Positions 25,126 to 34,086 are shown, counted from the stretch's first letter. The stretch: DNA of 64,000 nucleotides from Halorubrum sodomense (GCF_900111935.1 NZ_FOYN01000004.1:62001-126000), one strand, 5' to 3'. Made by a program: numbers and translations. The notes: generated by a model from the sequence alone, not told the origin.

Positions 25126-25929
25126 CTACTCCTGCCCGAACCAGGTGTTGGTTATCTCCTGGTACGTCCCGTCGTCGCGGACGGTCGCGAGCCCGTCGTT
25201 GAGCGCGGACTGTAACTCGGACTCGCCCTGCCGGAGGCCGAAGCCGAACCGCTCGCCCGTCTCCTCGACGAACGCGACCGTCACGTCGCGGTTCGCGGCG
25301 AACGTCTCCGCGACCGGGTTGTCGACGACGACGGCGTCGATGTTCCCGTTCACGAGGTCCTCGACCGCGAGGACGTAGCTGTCGTACGTCGAGAAGTTGC
25401 TCTCCGGGATGATCCCCTCCCCGACGAGGTTCGACTGTACCTGATCGGCGCCGGTGGTCCCGGACTGGGCGCCCACGCGGACGCCCTCGAAGTCCGCCCA
25501 CCCCGACGGCTGGAAGTCGCCGCCCTCGCGGACGAGGATCGCCTGATCGGACTCCCAGTAGGGGTCCGAGAAGGCGATCGTCTGCCGGCGCTCCTCGTTG
25601 ATGGTCATCGCGGCGGCGATGACGTCGATCTCCTCGTTCTGCGTGAGCGCGGGGATCAGCCCGTCGAAGTCGAAGGTGGCCCACTCGCCGAGCTCGTAGT
25701 CGGTCTCGGCGACGACCGCCTCCAGCAGGTCGATGTCGAACCCGACCAGCTCGCCGTCCCGCCGCATCTCGAACGGCGGGAAGCCGGGCGCGGTGCCGGG
25801 GGTGATCGTCATGCTGCCCTCGCTCTCGCCGAGGCAGCCGGCGAGGCCGGTCAGTCCGACGGCGGCCGATCCGCCGGTCAGTTTCAGGTACGTCCGACGG
25901 CTCACGTCGCCTTGGGTACGGCGTGTCAT
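25126..25929 (-). CDS. Amino acid-binding Tat lipoprotein (ABC importer SBP)
   Basis: 267 residues from ATG 25929. The Tat/lipobox leader contains 'SRRTYLKLTGGSAAVGLTGLAGC'. The mature part is an SBP_bac_3 domain: 'GFPPFEMRRDGELVGFDIDLLEAV', 'DVIAAAMTINEERRQTIAFSDPYW' and 'GVRVGAQSGTTG', which bind the alpha-amino and carboxyl groups of amino acids. It is anchored outside the membrane and hands its ligand to the permeases encoded downstream. First gene of the operon. Confidence 0.93.
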   Translation of the reverse strand: MTRRTQGDVSRRTYLKLTGGSAAVGLTGLAGCLGESEGSMTITPGTAPGFPPFEMRRDGELVGFDIDLLEAVVAETDYELGEWATFDFDGLIPALTQNEEIDVIAAAMTINEERRQTIAFSDPYWESDQAILVREGGDFQPSGWADFEGVRVGAQSGTTGADQVQSNLVGEGIIPESNFSTYDSYVLAVEDLVNGNIDAVVVDNPVAETFAANRDVTVAFVEETGERFGFGLRQGESELQSALNDGLATVRDDGTYQEITNTWFGQE

Positions 25930-26051
25930 ACCCGTGCGAGTACGGCGAGCGATTTCAACCTTTCCTCCCTCGGGCAGGGTCAACCCGTCTCTGGGGGTCG
26001 GACATCGCCTTTGCCGAGGTGGCTCACAAAAGCTCGGCCGCGCGGCGCCGG

Positions 26052-26948
26052 TCAGTCGCCGCCGATCGGGACGGAGCCGTCGCGCATCCCGTCGGCTCCG
26101 CGGAGGGTCCACGCCGCGCCCGCGGCCAGCGCGACCGCCACGCCCAGCGCGACGAGGTTGATCTGCTGCCAGACGACGGTGTAGAGGACGAGGTCGCGGC
26201 CGAGCAGCAGCGTGCCGACGAGCGCGGTCATGGACCCGGCGGCGAGCGCGCGGACGGTGCCCGCGGTGTCGGCGTCGAGGCCGGGGTACCCCGACCGGAC
26301 CGCCTCCGTCGCGTACGCCACCGTCGCGACGAGCCCGAGGTGGCCGGCGAGCCCGGTGGCGTAGAAGGCGGCCTGCGCGGGCGGCGCGTAGGTGAGGAAC
26401 GGCACCGCGCGCGAGAACACCGCGCTGGCGACGATCCCCGCGACCGCGACGCCCGCGGCGGCCCGTAGTAGCCGAGCGTTCCCTCGGCCGCCGCCCCAGA
26501 TGGTCGCCAGCCCGAGCAGCGTGAAGATGGTCAGCGCCACGATCAAGTGCGCGGCGTGGGTCGACACCGTGTACCCGCCGGGAACGAGTCCGCCGAGGGT
26601 GACGGTGATGGCGCCGACGGTGATCTGAATCGGGAGTATCGCGACCGCCAGCGTCGCCGCCAGCCGAGTCCGGCGCTCGAACCCGGAGCCGAGCCACGTC
26701 CACCCGGCGACGCCGACGATAAGGAACCCGGTCACCATCGCCCACGCCCGGTGGAACCACTCGATGAAGTCGGGGTTGATCGTCAGCGCCGGGATGAGCT
26801 GGTCGGAACACAGCGGCCACTGGGCCTGGCACGCCAGCCCGGAGCCGGTCGCCGCGGTGTAGACGCCGAGCGAGAAGAGGACGAGCGTCATCCCCGTCGT
26901 CGCCGCCGCGTATCGCCTGAACGTTAGCCACGCGGGCCGAAGACTCAT
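26052..26948 (-). CDS. Heme A synthase-like protein (CtaA/COX15 family)
   Basis: 298 residues with eight membrane segments. Conserved His-bearing helices include 'EWFHRAWAMVTGFLIVG', 'THAAHLIVALTIFTLLG' and 'LAGHLGLVATVAYATE'. The extracellular Cys pair 'GSGLACQAQWPLCSDQ' near residue 40 is the redox pair typical of CtaA. The family converts heme O to heme A for terminal oxidases using two oxidation steps. It stands alone; no oxidase genes are adjacent. Confidence 0.88.
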   Translation of the reverse strand: MSLRPAWLTFRRYAAATTGMTLVLFSLGVYTAATGSGLACQAQWPLCSDQLIPALTINPDFIEWFHRAWAMVTGFLIVGVAGWTWLGSGFERRTRLAATLAVAILPIQITVGAITVTLGGLVPGGYTVSTHAAHLIVALTIFTLLGLATIWGGGRGNARLLRAAAGVAVAGIVASAVFSRAVPFLTYAPPAQAAFYATGLAGHLGLVATVAYATEAVRSGYPGLDADTAGTVRALAAGSMTALVGTLLLGRDLVLYTVVWQQINLVALGVAVALAAGAAWTLRGADGMRDGSVPIGGD

Positions 26949-27066
26949 TGGCCGAATTCGGGTGCGCGCGCACTTAGACCGTTCGGCCGCTCCCCGTGAC
27001 CGGGAAGCTCGAATGCCCCTCGCTCCCGGGAAGCGCGCGTCTCGCCCGCCGGCTTCCGAACGCTTT

Positions 27067-27084
27067 TGACTGACCAGTCAGTCA
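27067..27084. promoter_or_regulatory. TetR-type operator palindrome before MATE gene
   Basis: TGACTGAC-CA-GTCAGTCA: perfect 8-bp arms. It precedes the 29-codon ORF (27102) and the MATE gene (27191). Size and symmetry resemble operators of TetR-family repressors, which often control efflux genes. No regulator gene is encoded next to it. Confidence 0.5.
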
Positions 27085-27101
27085 GTATTGGCAGGTACCG
27101 A

Positions 27102-27191
27102 ATGGACGACACGGAACGACCGCTCCCCGACGCCGCGTACAGCCCCCTCCGCGAACGCGACGACGCGACCCCTTCGGCGGTGAGCCGCTGA
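27102..27191 (+). CDS. 29-residue ORF coupled to the MATE gene
   Basis: ATG 27102 to TGA 27189-27191, with the TGA overlapping the MATE start (TGATG). The peptide begins MDDTERPLPDAAYSPLRERD. It may be a leader peptide or the stump of a deleted regulator gene whose ends have fused. The palindrome just upstream favours a lost TetR gene, but this is inference. Confidence 0.35.
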   Translation: MDDTERPLPDAAYSPLRERDDATPSAVSR

Positions 27192-28693
27192 TGGGGCTCC
27201 GCGATTCGGTCGACTCGCTGTTCAAGGGAGCCGACGAGCTCGACCTCACCTCGGGCGACATCGGGTGGCCGCTGTTCTTCCTCTCCTTGCCGATCGTCGT
27301 CCAGAACCTCTTTCAGGTGCTGTACAACCTGGCCGACACCTTCTGGCTCGGCCGCTACAGCACCGAGGCGCTGTCCGCGATCACGTTCGCGTTCCCCGTC
27401 GTCTTCCTGATGATCTCGCTGGCGCTCGGCGTCTCCGTCGCGGGGAGCGTCCTCGTCGCGCAACACACCGGCGCCGGCAACGAGGAGCGCGCCGCGTACG
27501 CCGCCTCGCAGACGATGGCGTACGCGGCCGTCATCTCCGTCGTGCTGGGCGTGTTGGGATACGTCTTCGTCGACGACGTCACCGCGCTCCTCGGGGTGAA
27601 CGAGACCGTGGCGCCGCTCGTGGTCGAGTACATGCGCGTCTACGCCGTCGGCCTCTTCGCCGTCTTCGGGTTCGCGGTGTTCATGTCGCTGATGCGCGGC
27701 TACGGCGACACGGTGACCCCGATGTACGTCATGGCCGGGTCGGTGGTCCTCAACATCCTCCTCGACCCGATCTTCATCTTCGGGTTCGACGCGAACCCGC
27801 TGTTCGGCTTCCTCGGACTCGGCGGGCTGGAGGCCGCGGCGTTCGACGCGACCGGGTTCGCCGGCTGGGGGATCGCCGGCGCCGCGATCGCGACCGTCGG
27901 CTCGCGGGCGCTCGCGCTCCTCGTCGGACTTCAGATCATGTTCCGCGGCGACCGGGGCGTTCGGATCCGGCTCTCGGAGATGCTTCCGGACCCGGAGTTC
28001 GGCAAGACCGTCCTCGGTATCGGCCTGCCGGCTTCCGCGGAGGGGGCGGCGCGGTCGGTGTCCATCACCGCGCTGCTCGTCGTGGTCGCGAACTTCCCGA
28101 ACGCGGTCAGCGGGGCGTACGGCATCGGGACGCGGATCTTCTCGGTGATCTTCCTGCCGGCGCTCGCCGTCTCGCAGGGGATCGAGACGATGACCGGACA
28201 GAACATCGGCGCGGAGGAGCTGGACCGCGCCGCCGAGACGAACCACTTCGGCGCGCGCGCCATGCTCGTCCTGCTCACGGCCGGCGGCGGGATCATCGTC
28301 CTCGCCGCGCGGCCGATCGCCGGCGTCTTCTCCCCGGACCCGGCCGTGGTCGACCACGCGACGACGTTCCTCCGCGTGAGCGGCCTCTCGTTCGGATTCA
28401 TCGGCGCCATGCGCGCGTACACCGGCGGCTTCCGCGGCGCCGGCCACACGATGATCGCGGCCGTCATCTCGCTGATCACGCTCGGTTTCGTCCGCCTCCC
28501 GGTCGCGTGGGTCGCTGCCGGTTCCCTCGGCGCGATGGGGCTGTGGATCTCGTTCCCGATCTCGAACGTCGTCGGCGGGATCGTCGCGTACCTCTGGTTT
28601 AAACGCGACACCTGGCGCGACGGGAACCTCACCGAGGAGGAGCCGGCGGCCGAGGAGATCGGATCCGGCGTCGCGTCGCCCGACAACGACTGA
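27191..28693 (+). CDS. MATE-family multidrug/Na+ antiporter
   Basis: 500 residues, about twelve membrane segments in two homologous halves. The start 'GWPLFFLSLPIVVQNLFQVLYNLADTFWLG' and its counterpart from about residue 275 'VLGIGLPASAEGAARSVSI' are typical MATE helices. A polar segment 'EFGKTVLGIGLP' links the halves. The protein exports cationic drugs or metabolites using a Na+ or H+ gradient. The TetR-type palindrome lies about 110 nt upstream and the small ORF at 27102 is translationally coupled. Confidence 0.92.
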   Translation: MGLRDSVDSLFKGADELDLTSGDIGWPLFFLSLPIVVQNLFQVLYNLADTFWLGRYSTEALSAITFAFPVVFLMISLALGVSVAGSVLVAQHTGAGNEERAAYAASQTMAYAAVISVVLGVLGYVFVDDVTALLGVNETVAPLVVEYMRVYAVGLFAVFGFAVFMSLMRGYGDTVTPMYVMAGSVVLNILLDPIFIFGFDANPLFGFLGLGGLEAAAFDATGFAGWGIAGAAIATVGSRALALLVGLQIMFRGDRGVRIRLSEMLPDPEFGKTVLGIGLPASAEGAARSVSITALLVVVANFPNAVSGAYGIGTRIFSVIFLPALAVSQGIETMTGQNIGAEELDRAAETNHFGARAMLVLLTAGGGIIVLAARPIAGVFSPDPAVVDHATTFLRVSGLSFGFIGAMRAYTGGFRGAGHTMIAAVISLITLGFVRLPVAWVAAGSLGAMGLWISFPISNVVGGIVAYLWFKRDTWRDGNLTEEEPAAEEIGSGVASPDND

Positions 28694-28739
28694 CAGGAGC
28701 GGCGGTGTCGGGGACCGAGCGCGCCGGCTTCGCGCCGCG

Positions 28740-29195
28740 CTATCCCGAAAGCTCTCGCTTCGCCGTCCGCGCTCGCTCGGACATCTCCTCGTTGCCGTCG
28801 ACGTCGGCGAGCGTCTCGACGGCCTCGAGCTTCCTGACGGAGTCGTCGAGGAAGGAGAGCACGTCGCCGGTGTACGCGTACACCATGTAGTCGTCGGTCA
28901 TCACGTCGACGATGGCCTGCGGGCCCAACCCCTCCGCGCGCAGTTCGAGGACGTAGCGCATGAACTTCTCCTCGGGACAGCCGCAGTAGGGGTTCGCGTC
29001 GCAGTCGCAGTCGAGGAAGTCCTCGGCGAAGTCGAGGACGCGGTCGCGGGTCGTCTCGTCGAGCTTCGAGAGACCGTCGCCGGTGAAAAGCAGATCGAGC
29101 GTGGCGCCGGCGAACGCTCCCTTCGGGATGTTCGTCTCCAGCTGGGAGGCGAGCTGGCGGTGGTTCTTCACGTAGATCTTGTCGGTAAAGGCCAC
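28740..29195 (-). CDS. DUF5814-like conserved haloarchaeal protein
   Basis: 151 residues. 'VKNHRQLASQLETNIPKGAF' starts the protein; a Cys cluster 'FLDCDCDANPYCGCPEEKF' near residues 61-79 could bind zinc. The helical C-terminal half contains 'DVMTDDYMVYAYTGDVLSFLDD'. It matches my memory of a conserved haloarchaeal family annotated DUF5814, found near or fused to helicase-like proteins; this cannot be checked here. Function unknown. It is the last core gene before the tRNA. Confidence 0.6.
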   Translation of the reverse strand: MAFTDKIYVKNHRQLASQLETNIPKGAFAGATLDLLFTGDGLSKLDETTRDRVLDFAEDFLDCDCDANPYCGCPEEKFMRYVLELRAEGLGPQAIVDVMTDDYMVYAYTGDVLSFLDDSVRKLEAVETLADVDGNEEMSERARTAKRELSG

Positions 29196-29321
29196 GGTTA
29201 CGCTCCGATACGCCGGGGATCCTGAAAAGCGGCGCGGTGATCGGGAAGGCGAGCGACGCGTCGTTCGGCCGCGCCGCCCCGGACGCCACTCGATGCCACG
29301 CCCGTCCGGGAGTCGTAACCG

Positions 29322-29328
29322 TTATTTA
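29322..29328 (+). promoter_or_regulatory. TATA box of tRNA-His
   Basis: TTATTTA lies 27-33 nt upstream of the first base of the tRNA, the standard archaeal position. Confidence 0.45.
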
Positions 29329-29354
29329 CCGAAGCGGGGTACTTTGCGACGCGT

Positions 29355-29428
29355 GTCCGGGTTAGGGTAGTGGACTATCCTTCAGCCTTGTGGAGGCTGA
29401 GACGCGGGTTCGATTCTCGCACCCGGAC
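29355..29428 (+). tRNA. tRNA-His (GTG anticodon)
   Basis: 74 nt. G-1 at 29355 pairs with C73, the identity element of tRNA-His. Acceptor TCCGGGT/ACCCGGA, anticodon stem CAGCC/GGCTG with loop TTGTGGA (anticodon GTG), and T arm GCGGG-TTCGATT-CTCGC. The D stem is weaker, with a G-U pair and one mismatch. CCA is not encoded. It forms the left border of the lower-G+C accessory island. Confidence 0.93.
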
Positions 29429-29467
29429 CTAAGCTTCTAACGCCCGAATTCGGCACTTTAGATTTGG

Positions 29468-29491
29468 GTCTCAGCCTTCTACGGCTGAGAC
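29468..29491. repeat. Perfect hairpin copying the tRNA-His anticodon arm (possible att remnant)
   Basis: GTCTCAGCC-TTCTAC-GGCTGAGAC: 9-bp perfect stem. It shares TCAGCCTT and GGCTGAGACG with the tRNA-His anticodon arm 40 nt upstream. Some tyrosine recombinases use the anticodon arm as crossover site, so this may be a trace of integration. A terminator is another option, but no T run follows. The rest of 29,429-29,677 holds no gene. Confidence 0.4.
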
Positions 29492-29677
29492 GTTGAGAAC
29501 TAGGAAGTTCGGCTTCTGGACAATGTCGTCAGGAGTTCAGATACCCTCGATACGTACCTCGCCTCCGCTCACCAAATTTGATGCTGTCAATCTCAACCGT
29601 GGGCAGGCGATTCTCAAATGGAGGGTGGCCCGAACTCTGTCGAAGGAACTTATTGACAGCACGTTGCTGGGTATATT

Positions 29678-30004
29678 ATGGCAATAGTTCGCTGTCAAGA
29701 CCATCCCCCTCGAACGAACCGCTATTCAATTGCGGTAAAACCGGTCGGCTATCCCGACACGGCACTGATGTGTGGTAGAGAAGAACACGAAGCTGCTGGC
29801 TGGGTGTATCTTCTGCCCGAAGAGTACAGTGAATATCAAGATGGTAAGCGCGTCTTCGGGCTCTGGGGTCCTGACTCTGAAGAGACCGCGGCGCAGGTTC
29901 GCGTCAGTGACGACACAGTCGAGGGACTTAGCAAATGGGTAGACTCTGAGGAAGACGACTCCGGACCATCACTTCAGTCGCAGTCAAGCATAGATAACTA
30001 CTGA
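29678..30004 (+). CDS. Small island protein with Cys/His pairs and PIP-like tail
   Basis: 108 residues. 'VRCQDHPP' (C-x2-H) near residue 5 and 'LMCGREEHE' (C-x3-H) near residue 31 could bind one zinc. A conserved-looking core 'AAGWVYLLPEEYSEYQDGKRVFGLW' follows. The C-terminus reads QSSIDNY, close to a PCNA-interacting motif. TATA-like GTATATTA lies directly before the ATG. It precedes the DUF499 gene by 70 nt. No family was recognised; it could be an accessory part of the adjacent defence operon. Confidence 0.6.
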   Translation: MAIVRCQDHPPRTNRYSIAVKPVGYPDTALMCGREEHEAAGWVYLLPEEYSEYQDGKRVFGLWGPDSEETAAQVRVSDDTVEGLSKWVDSEEDDSGPSLQSQSSIDNY

Positions 30005-30042
30005 CGGCAGGCGTTCTAATCGGCGAACAGAATCACCCTCAT

Positions 30043-30050
30043 CTTTTATG
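30043..30050 (+). promoter_or_regulatory. TATA box of the DUF499-methylase-helicase operon
   Basis: CTTTTATG centred about 30 nt before the ATG at 30076; it fits a leaderless transcript for the four-gene operon. Confidence 0.45.
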
Positions 30051-30075
30051 TTCAGCCCACGTTCACAATAACCAA

Positions 30076-33000
30076 ATGAGTGATGTGTCACCCGACTCAG
30101 CGGGTTGGGAACAAGACCCTCCAAGTATATTTGAGGCTTGCGAGCCCCGCCAAGATGTTCTCATCGGGGAACTCGCAGAAGACCAATTTGCTGCGAGTCT
30201 TGCGGCCGTAGCCCATTCCGACGACGCACCAGCGGTTTACAGCAAGCCATCGCTGTTCTTCGAAAAAACATATCCAACTGATGGGCTCCGAGACCTCCTC
30301 AACAGACTCACGACGCGGTTTGTGGCCGATAACCGTGGAGAATACAGTGGTACGAACGGTGTCCTACGGCTTGACACCTCTTTCGGAGGTGGGAAGACGC
30401 ACAATCAGATTGCCGCTTACCATTTGGCAGAGCAGCCTTCGGCCGTCCCAGAACTCTCTGATTTCCTTGCTGATGATGAACTCGCGGACGCATACACCGA
30501 GGCTGCCGCGCTTGGACTGAGCGTCAATACCGGAGTATTCGTCGGAACGCACGTCGATGCGACGAATGCCCGATGTGACTATACTGACCCCGATGCTCCC
30601 AAGACGAAGACCATGTGGGGGGAGCTTGCCTACCAGTTGTTTGGACAAGAAGGCTATGAGTTCCTTCGCGAAAACGACGAGCAACGGTCTCCGCCCGGAA
30701 GCCAGAAACTCGAACGGCTGTTCGACCGACACGAAAACCCATCTCTAATCCTTATCGACGAAATTGCAGCGTATCTTGAGCAGGCCGCTGCAGTCGAAGT
30801 TGGTGACTCGACACTCGCCAAACAGACAAATACATTCCTTATGTCCCTGCTGTCGGCAACACAGAACACCGACCAACTCACGGTCGTGTTGAGTATCGCC
30901 GACACTGCGTTCCACGACCGTGCTGAGGATGTTCGGGGACTGGTTGCCGAGACTATCTCCGAATTCAACAGTATCACTGACCGTACTGAAGGGTCGATTA
31001 CACCAACTGAGGACGAGGAGGTGGCGTCTGTTCTTGGACACAGACTGTTTGAGGACGTTTCGGAAACTGCTCGTGAGGCTACCGCCGATGCCTACGCCTC
31101 GTTCTACAATAGTGACCGGGAATCTTTCCCGGAACACGCGAGTTCCATCGAACATCAAGAGCGGCTGGCAGACAGTTACCCGATTCATCCGACGGTAATC
31201 GACACACTCACCGAGGAGCTTGACTCACTACCTTCCTTCCAAAAAACACGTGGGGCCCTTCGGCTCCTCTCCCGGGGAATCCACCAGTTATGGAATTCTG
31301 AGGATAGGGAGGATGAACGCCACTACGTTCGGCTGTTCGACCTTCATCCGTCTGATAGTGACGTGTTCACGACGCTCCTCCGACTGTTCAGTTCTGTCGA
31401 CATGGACTTCGAGGCGGCCATCAAGAACGACATCTACTCTGACGATGGGACGGCTCATGCCGAAGAGGAAGACCGAAAGTGGACAACGAAGGGACACCCA
31501 CCTCTTGGTACTCATCTGACGACCACTATCCTCTGGAAAAGCATCGTCAAGGGGGCAGACGGACGTGGGACAACACGTCGTCCAATCCGACATGCCGTTG
31601 CTCATCTCGACGTGGAGCTCGCGCACTACGACGACGCATTGACCAACCTTCTCGGTGGAGGTCGGCAGTCGGCGTGCTTCTTCCTCCACGGTGACGCTGG
31701 TGAGAAAATCCAATTCAAATCGGAAGCAAATCTCACCAAGACCATCGACTCGGTCGTCGACCGGCTGAAAGAGGGACTAGCCCGTCGGCATCTGGAGGAG
31801 GCACTTGAATCCGCGTTGGGAGAAGGAACCCTCAACGTCATCGTCGGTCCCGAAGAGCCACACAACGTTCCCGACGTGGCGGACGAAGCTCACCTCTGCG
31901 TCATGGACTTCGATACGGTGAGCGTTCATGACCCGGAAGACGTTCCCAGTGTCATCCAGACGCTTCACGAGAACACCGCATCATCTAGTGGCGGACAGTT
32001 CTCCCCGCGCGTGTACAAGAATAACATCGTATTCCTCGCTGCTACCGGTGACGCGATACGCGATGCCGAGCGCACTGCAAAGCGTGTGGCTGCTATCAAG
32101 CACATACAGACTAAGCTCGGCGAGGAGTTCGACCTGAATGAGAGACAGCAGGATGAGCTGATTGAGCGTCTCGATAAATCCAAAGGAACGCTCGACCAAG
32201 ACATCAAAAAGGCGTATACCCACCTGTACTATCCCAGCGACGGTGGGTTAGCTCATCGTCGGATTACCACAGACACGACCATCCATCAGGCTGTCATCGA
32301 CAAGCTGGAAGAATCCGGGAAAATCATCCCAGAGGGTGAGGGAGCCTATGGTGTCGAGTGGTTCGAGAAGACGCTCTGGAACAAAGGAGCCGACTCGATG
32401 ACCACGCGGGCCCTCGAAGAGCAGTTCGGCAAACGAACGAGCGTGAAGGACGACTCTGGAAACGTCCACGATGTCGAGATACTGCTCTCTCCAATCCCGC
32501 TGCGGAAGACGATAGCTCGGATGGTCTCCGAAGGCGAATACGCGTATTGGAATGGGGAGACCAATACGGGGTATTACAGCGAGGGTACGACCATCCATGC
32601 TCACAGCAACGACCTCAGCGAAGCGAACAACCTCAAGACCGGGCTCGGCTACCGAGACGTGAAGCTGGCCAAGTCCCACCGCGTGTACGACTCGCTTGAA
32701 GGACTCATTGAGGAGGTCGATGTCGACTGGGACACGACGATTACCTGTTCTGATTGTGGTCAGACCTTCGACTCGCAGGAGGCGTACGACGAGCACGAGT
32801 GTGATTCGCCCGAGAAAGTAACTTGCGACGAATGTGGAGAGACCTTCGCCAGCCAGCCTGCGTATCAAGACCACCTTCCATGCCCGGACGACGACGGCCC
32901 ACTTCCAATGTCGGCGAGTGCGTCAACCTCATCTCCATATCACGTGCCTCGGGCTCTGAAGGAGATGCGAGCGGACATCGACACGGCCATTGAACAAGCT

Positions 33001-33450
33001 CGGTCAGAATACTCGGGGCACCCCGACGAGATAATAACGACAGTTGAGGGCGTTTGGATTCGGATAGAGGGTGCTGACGGATGGAAGGGCGCGTGGTTCA
33101 CGGCGAATAAGCTGGGTGACTCCGACGAGTTCGCAGACCACACGCTCGTCAACTTCGACTACACCGCTTACGATGAGGGCAGGTCGACGGTGGATATCAC
33201 TTACCGGGGTGACCCGTCAGCGTTCGCTGACCACTTCCGATTCAACATGGAACCAGAAGATTTCTCCACGCCAAACGGTGAGCGGACGGCCGAGGCAGAC
33301 TTCAGTATCGAATTCAACGAGTTAGACGACCCGATGCTCTACGGGGAGACTTTCGAGGCCCTTGACGACTTGCTCGCCGTGGACAATGCGTTCACGGTAA
33401 CGATGGAAACGGAGGTTGAAATACGAACCCGCGACCAAGGAGACTCGTAA
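30076..33450 (+). CDS. DUF499 anti-phage-associated ATPase with two C2H2-like zinc fingers
   Basis: 1124 residues. Walker A 'DTSFGGGKTHNQIAAYH' near residue 100 and Walker B 'SLILIDEIAAYLEQ' near 225 identify the DUF499 P-loop family, found almost only in defence operons with DUF1156 methylases. The long middle region is helical with 'SFQKTRGALRLLSRGIHQLW' near 390. Near 890-935 two CxxCG-x-TF-type fingers (CSDCGQTF, CDECGETF) lie in tandem, each ending in H and C. The C-terminal 180 residues form a separate domain. The next gene starts two nt later. Confidence 0.85.
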   Translation: MSDVSPDSAGWEQDPPSIFEACEPRQDVLIGELAEDQFAASLAAVAHSDDAPAVYSKPSLFFEKTYPTDGLRDLLNRLTTRFVADNRGEYSGTNGVLRLDTSFGGGKTHNQIAAYHLAEQPSAVPELSDFLADDELADAYTEAAALGLSVNTGVFVGTHVDATNARCDYTDPDAPKTKTMWGELAYQLFGQEGYEFLRENDEQRSPPGSQKLERLFDRHENPSLILIDEIAAYLEQAAAVEVGDSTLAKQTNTFLMSLLSATQNTDQLTVVLSIADTAFHDRAEDVRGLVAETISEFNSITDRTEGSITPTEDEEVASVLGHRLFEDVSETAREATADAYASFYNSDRESFPEHASSIEHQERLADSYPIHPTVIDTLTEELDSLPSFQKTRGALRLLSRGIHQLWNSEDREDERHYVRLFDLHPSDSDVFTTLLRLFSSVDMDFEAAIKNDIYSDDGTAHAEEEDRKWTTKGHPPLGTHLTTTILWKSIVKGADGRGTTRRPIRHAVAHLDVELAHYDDALTNLLGGGRQSACFFLHGDAGEKIQFKSEANLTKTIDSVVDRLKEGLARRHLEEALESALGEGTLNVIVGPEEPHNVPDVADEAHLCVMDFDTVSVHDPEDVPSVIQTLHENTASSSGGQFSPRVYKNNIVFLAATGDAIRDAERTAKRVAAIKHIQTKLGEEFDLNERQQDELIERLDKSKGTLDQDIKKAYTHLYYPSDGGLAHRRITTDTTIHQAVIDKLEESGKIIPEGEGAYGVEWFEKTLWNKGADSMTTRALEEQFGKRTSVKDDSGNVHDVEILLSPIPLRKTIARMVSEGEYAYWNGETNTGYYSEGTTIHAHSNDLSEANNLKTGLGYRDVKLAKSHRVYDSLEGLIEEVDVDWDTTITCSDCGQTFDSQEAYDEHECDSPEKVTCDECGETFASQPAYQDHLPCPDDDGPLPMSASASTSSPYHVPRALKEMRADIDTAIEQARSEYSGHPDEIITTVEGVWIRIEGADGWKGAWFTANKLGDSDEFADHTLVNFDYTAYDEGRSTVDITYRGDPSAFADHFRFNMEPEDFSTPNGERTAEADFSIEFNELDDPMLYGETFEALDDLLAVDNAFTVTMETEVEIRTRDQGDS

Positions 33451-33452
33451 CT

Positions 33453-34076
33453 ATGAGCAAGGGTCAGGGCTTCATCGAGGGTGAGTCGTTCGCATTCACA
33501 AGCGGTGTCTACGGCGACCGGCCGACGTTCATCCTCACTCGGAACCGCGTGGACGACCGAGCGGAAATCACACTGTACGAACTCGCACCGAAAGAAATCG
33601 CCACGGCACGACAGGAGCGGTTCGACCAAGTTCACAAATCGACTCAGGTGACGACCGTCGAGCTAGGCGAAGCCATCGTCGGGGGAGAGACTCCCGCTGA
33701 CCTCAACGGTGACAAGCTCGGGCACGACTGGGCAAATTGGTGTGCAATCAAAATCGCCACACTCCGTGGGAAGCGGTTCAACGAGGTGAGCTATCTCATC
33801 CAGTCGACGCTTCGCGAAGCTGGGCTGGAGCCTGAGACCGTCTGTACGGGTGCGCCGGCGAGCCTCTCCCTCCCGGAAGCCGCTGGCGTGCGGTTGTCAA
33901 TAGCGTTCCGGGCGATGAAGCACGTCCAACGGCGCGACCGCCTGCGGGCAATCGCCGATGGTATCTCACAGATGAGCCTCGGAGAGTGCTACTACTGGCA
34001 CGCCAAGGCACGGTCTCCGACCTCCCCAAACGGAGTGAAGGCACTACGAACGCTGCTTGCCGACAATATCGAGTAA
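33453..34076 (+). CDS. Small component of the DUF499/DUF1156 operon
   Basis: 207 residues, unrecognised. A beta-rich N-terminal half 'FTSGVYGDRPTFILTRNRVDDRAEITLYELAP' is followed by helices 'WANWCAIKIATLRGKRFNEVSYLIQSTLREAG' and 'GVRLSIAFRAMKHVQRRDRLRAIADGISQM'. The position between DUF499 and DUF1156 genes is where related operons carry a small partner such as DUF3780, but sequence similarity to that family is not evident. It begins two nt after the DUF499 stop. It may bridge ATPase and methylase. Confidence 0.65.
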   Translation: MSKGQGFIEGESFAFTSGVYGDRPTFILTRNRVDDRAEITLYELAPKEIATARQERFDQVHKSTQVTTVELGEAIVGGETPADLNGDKLGHDWANWCAIKIATLRGKRFNEVSYLIQSTLREAGLEPETVCTGAPASLSLPEAAGVRLSIAFRAMKHVQRRDRLRAIADGISQMSLGECYYWHAKARSPTSPNGVKALRTLLADNIE

Positions 34077-34086
34077 CTACTAATCC

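Noticed and set aside
26945-28447. 500-residue minus-strand frame opposite the MATE gene
   Set aside because: Shadow with Asp/Arg/His repeats; the MATE frame explains the sequence.
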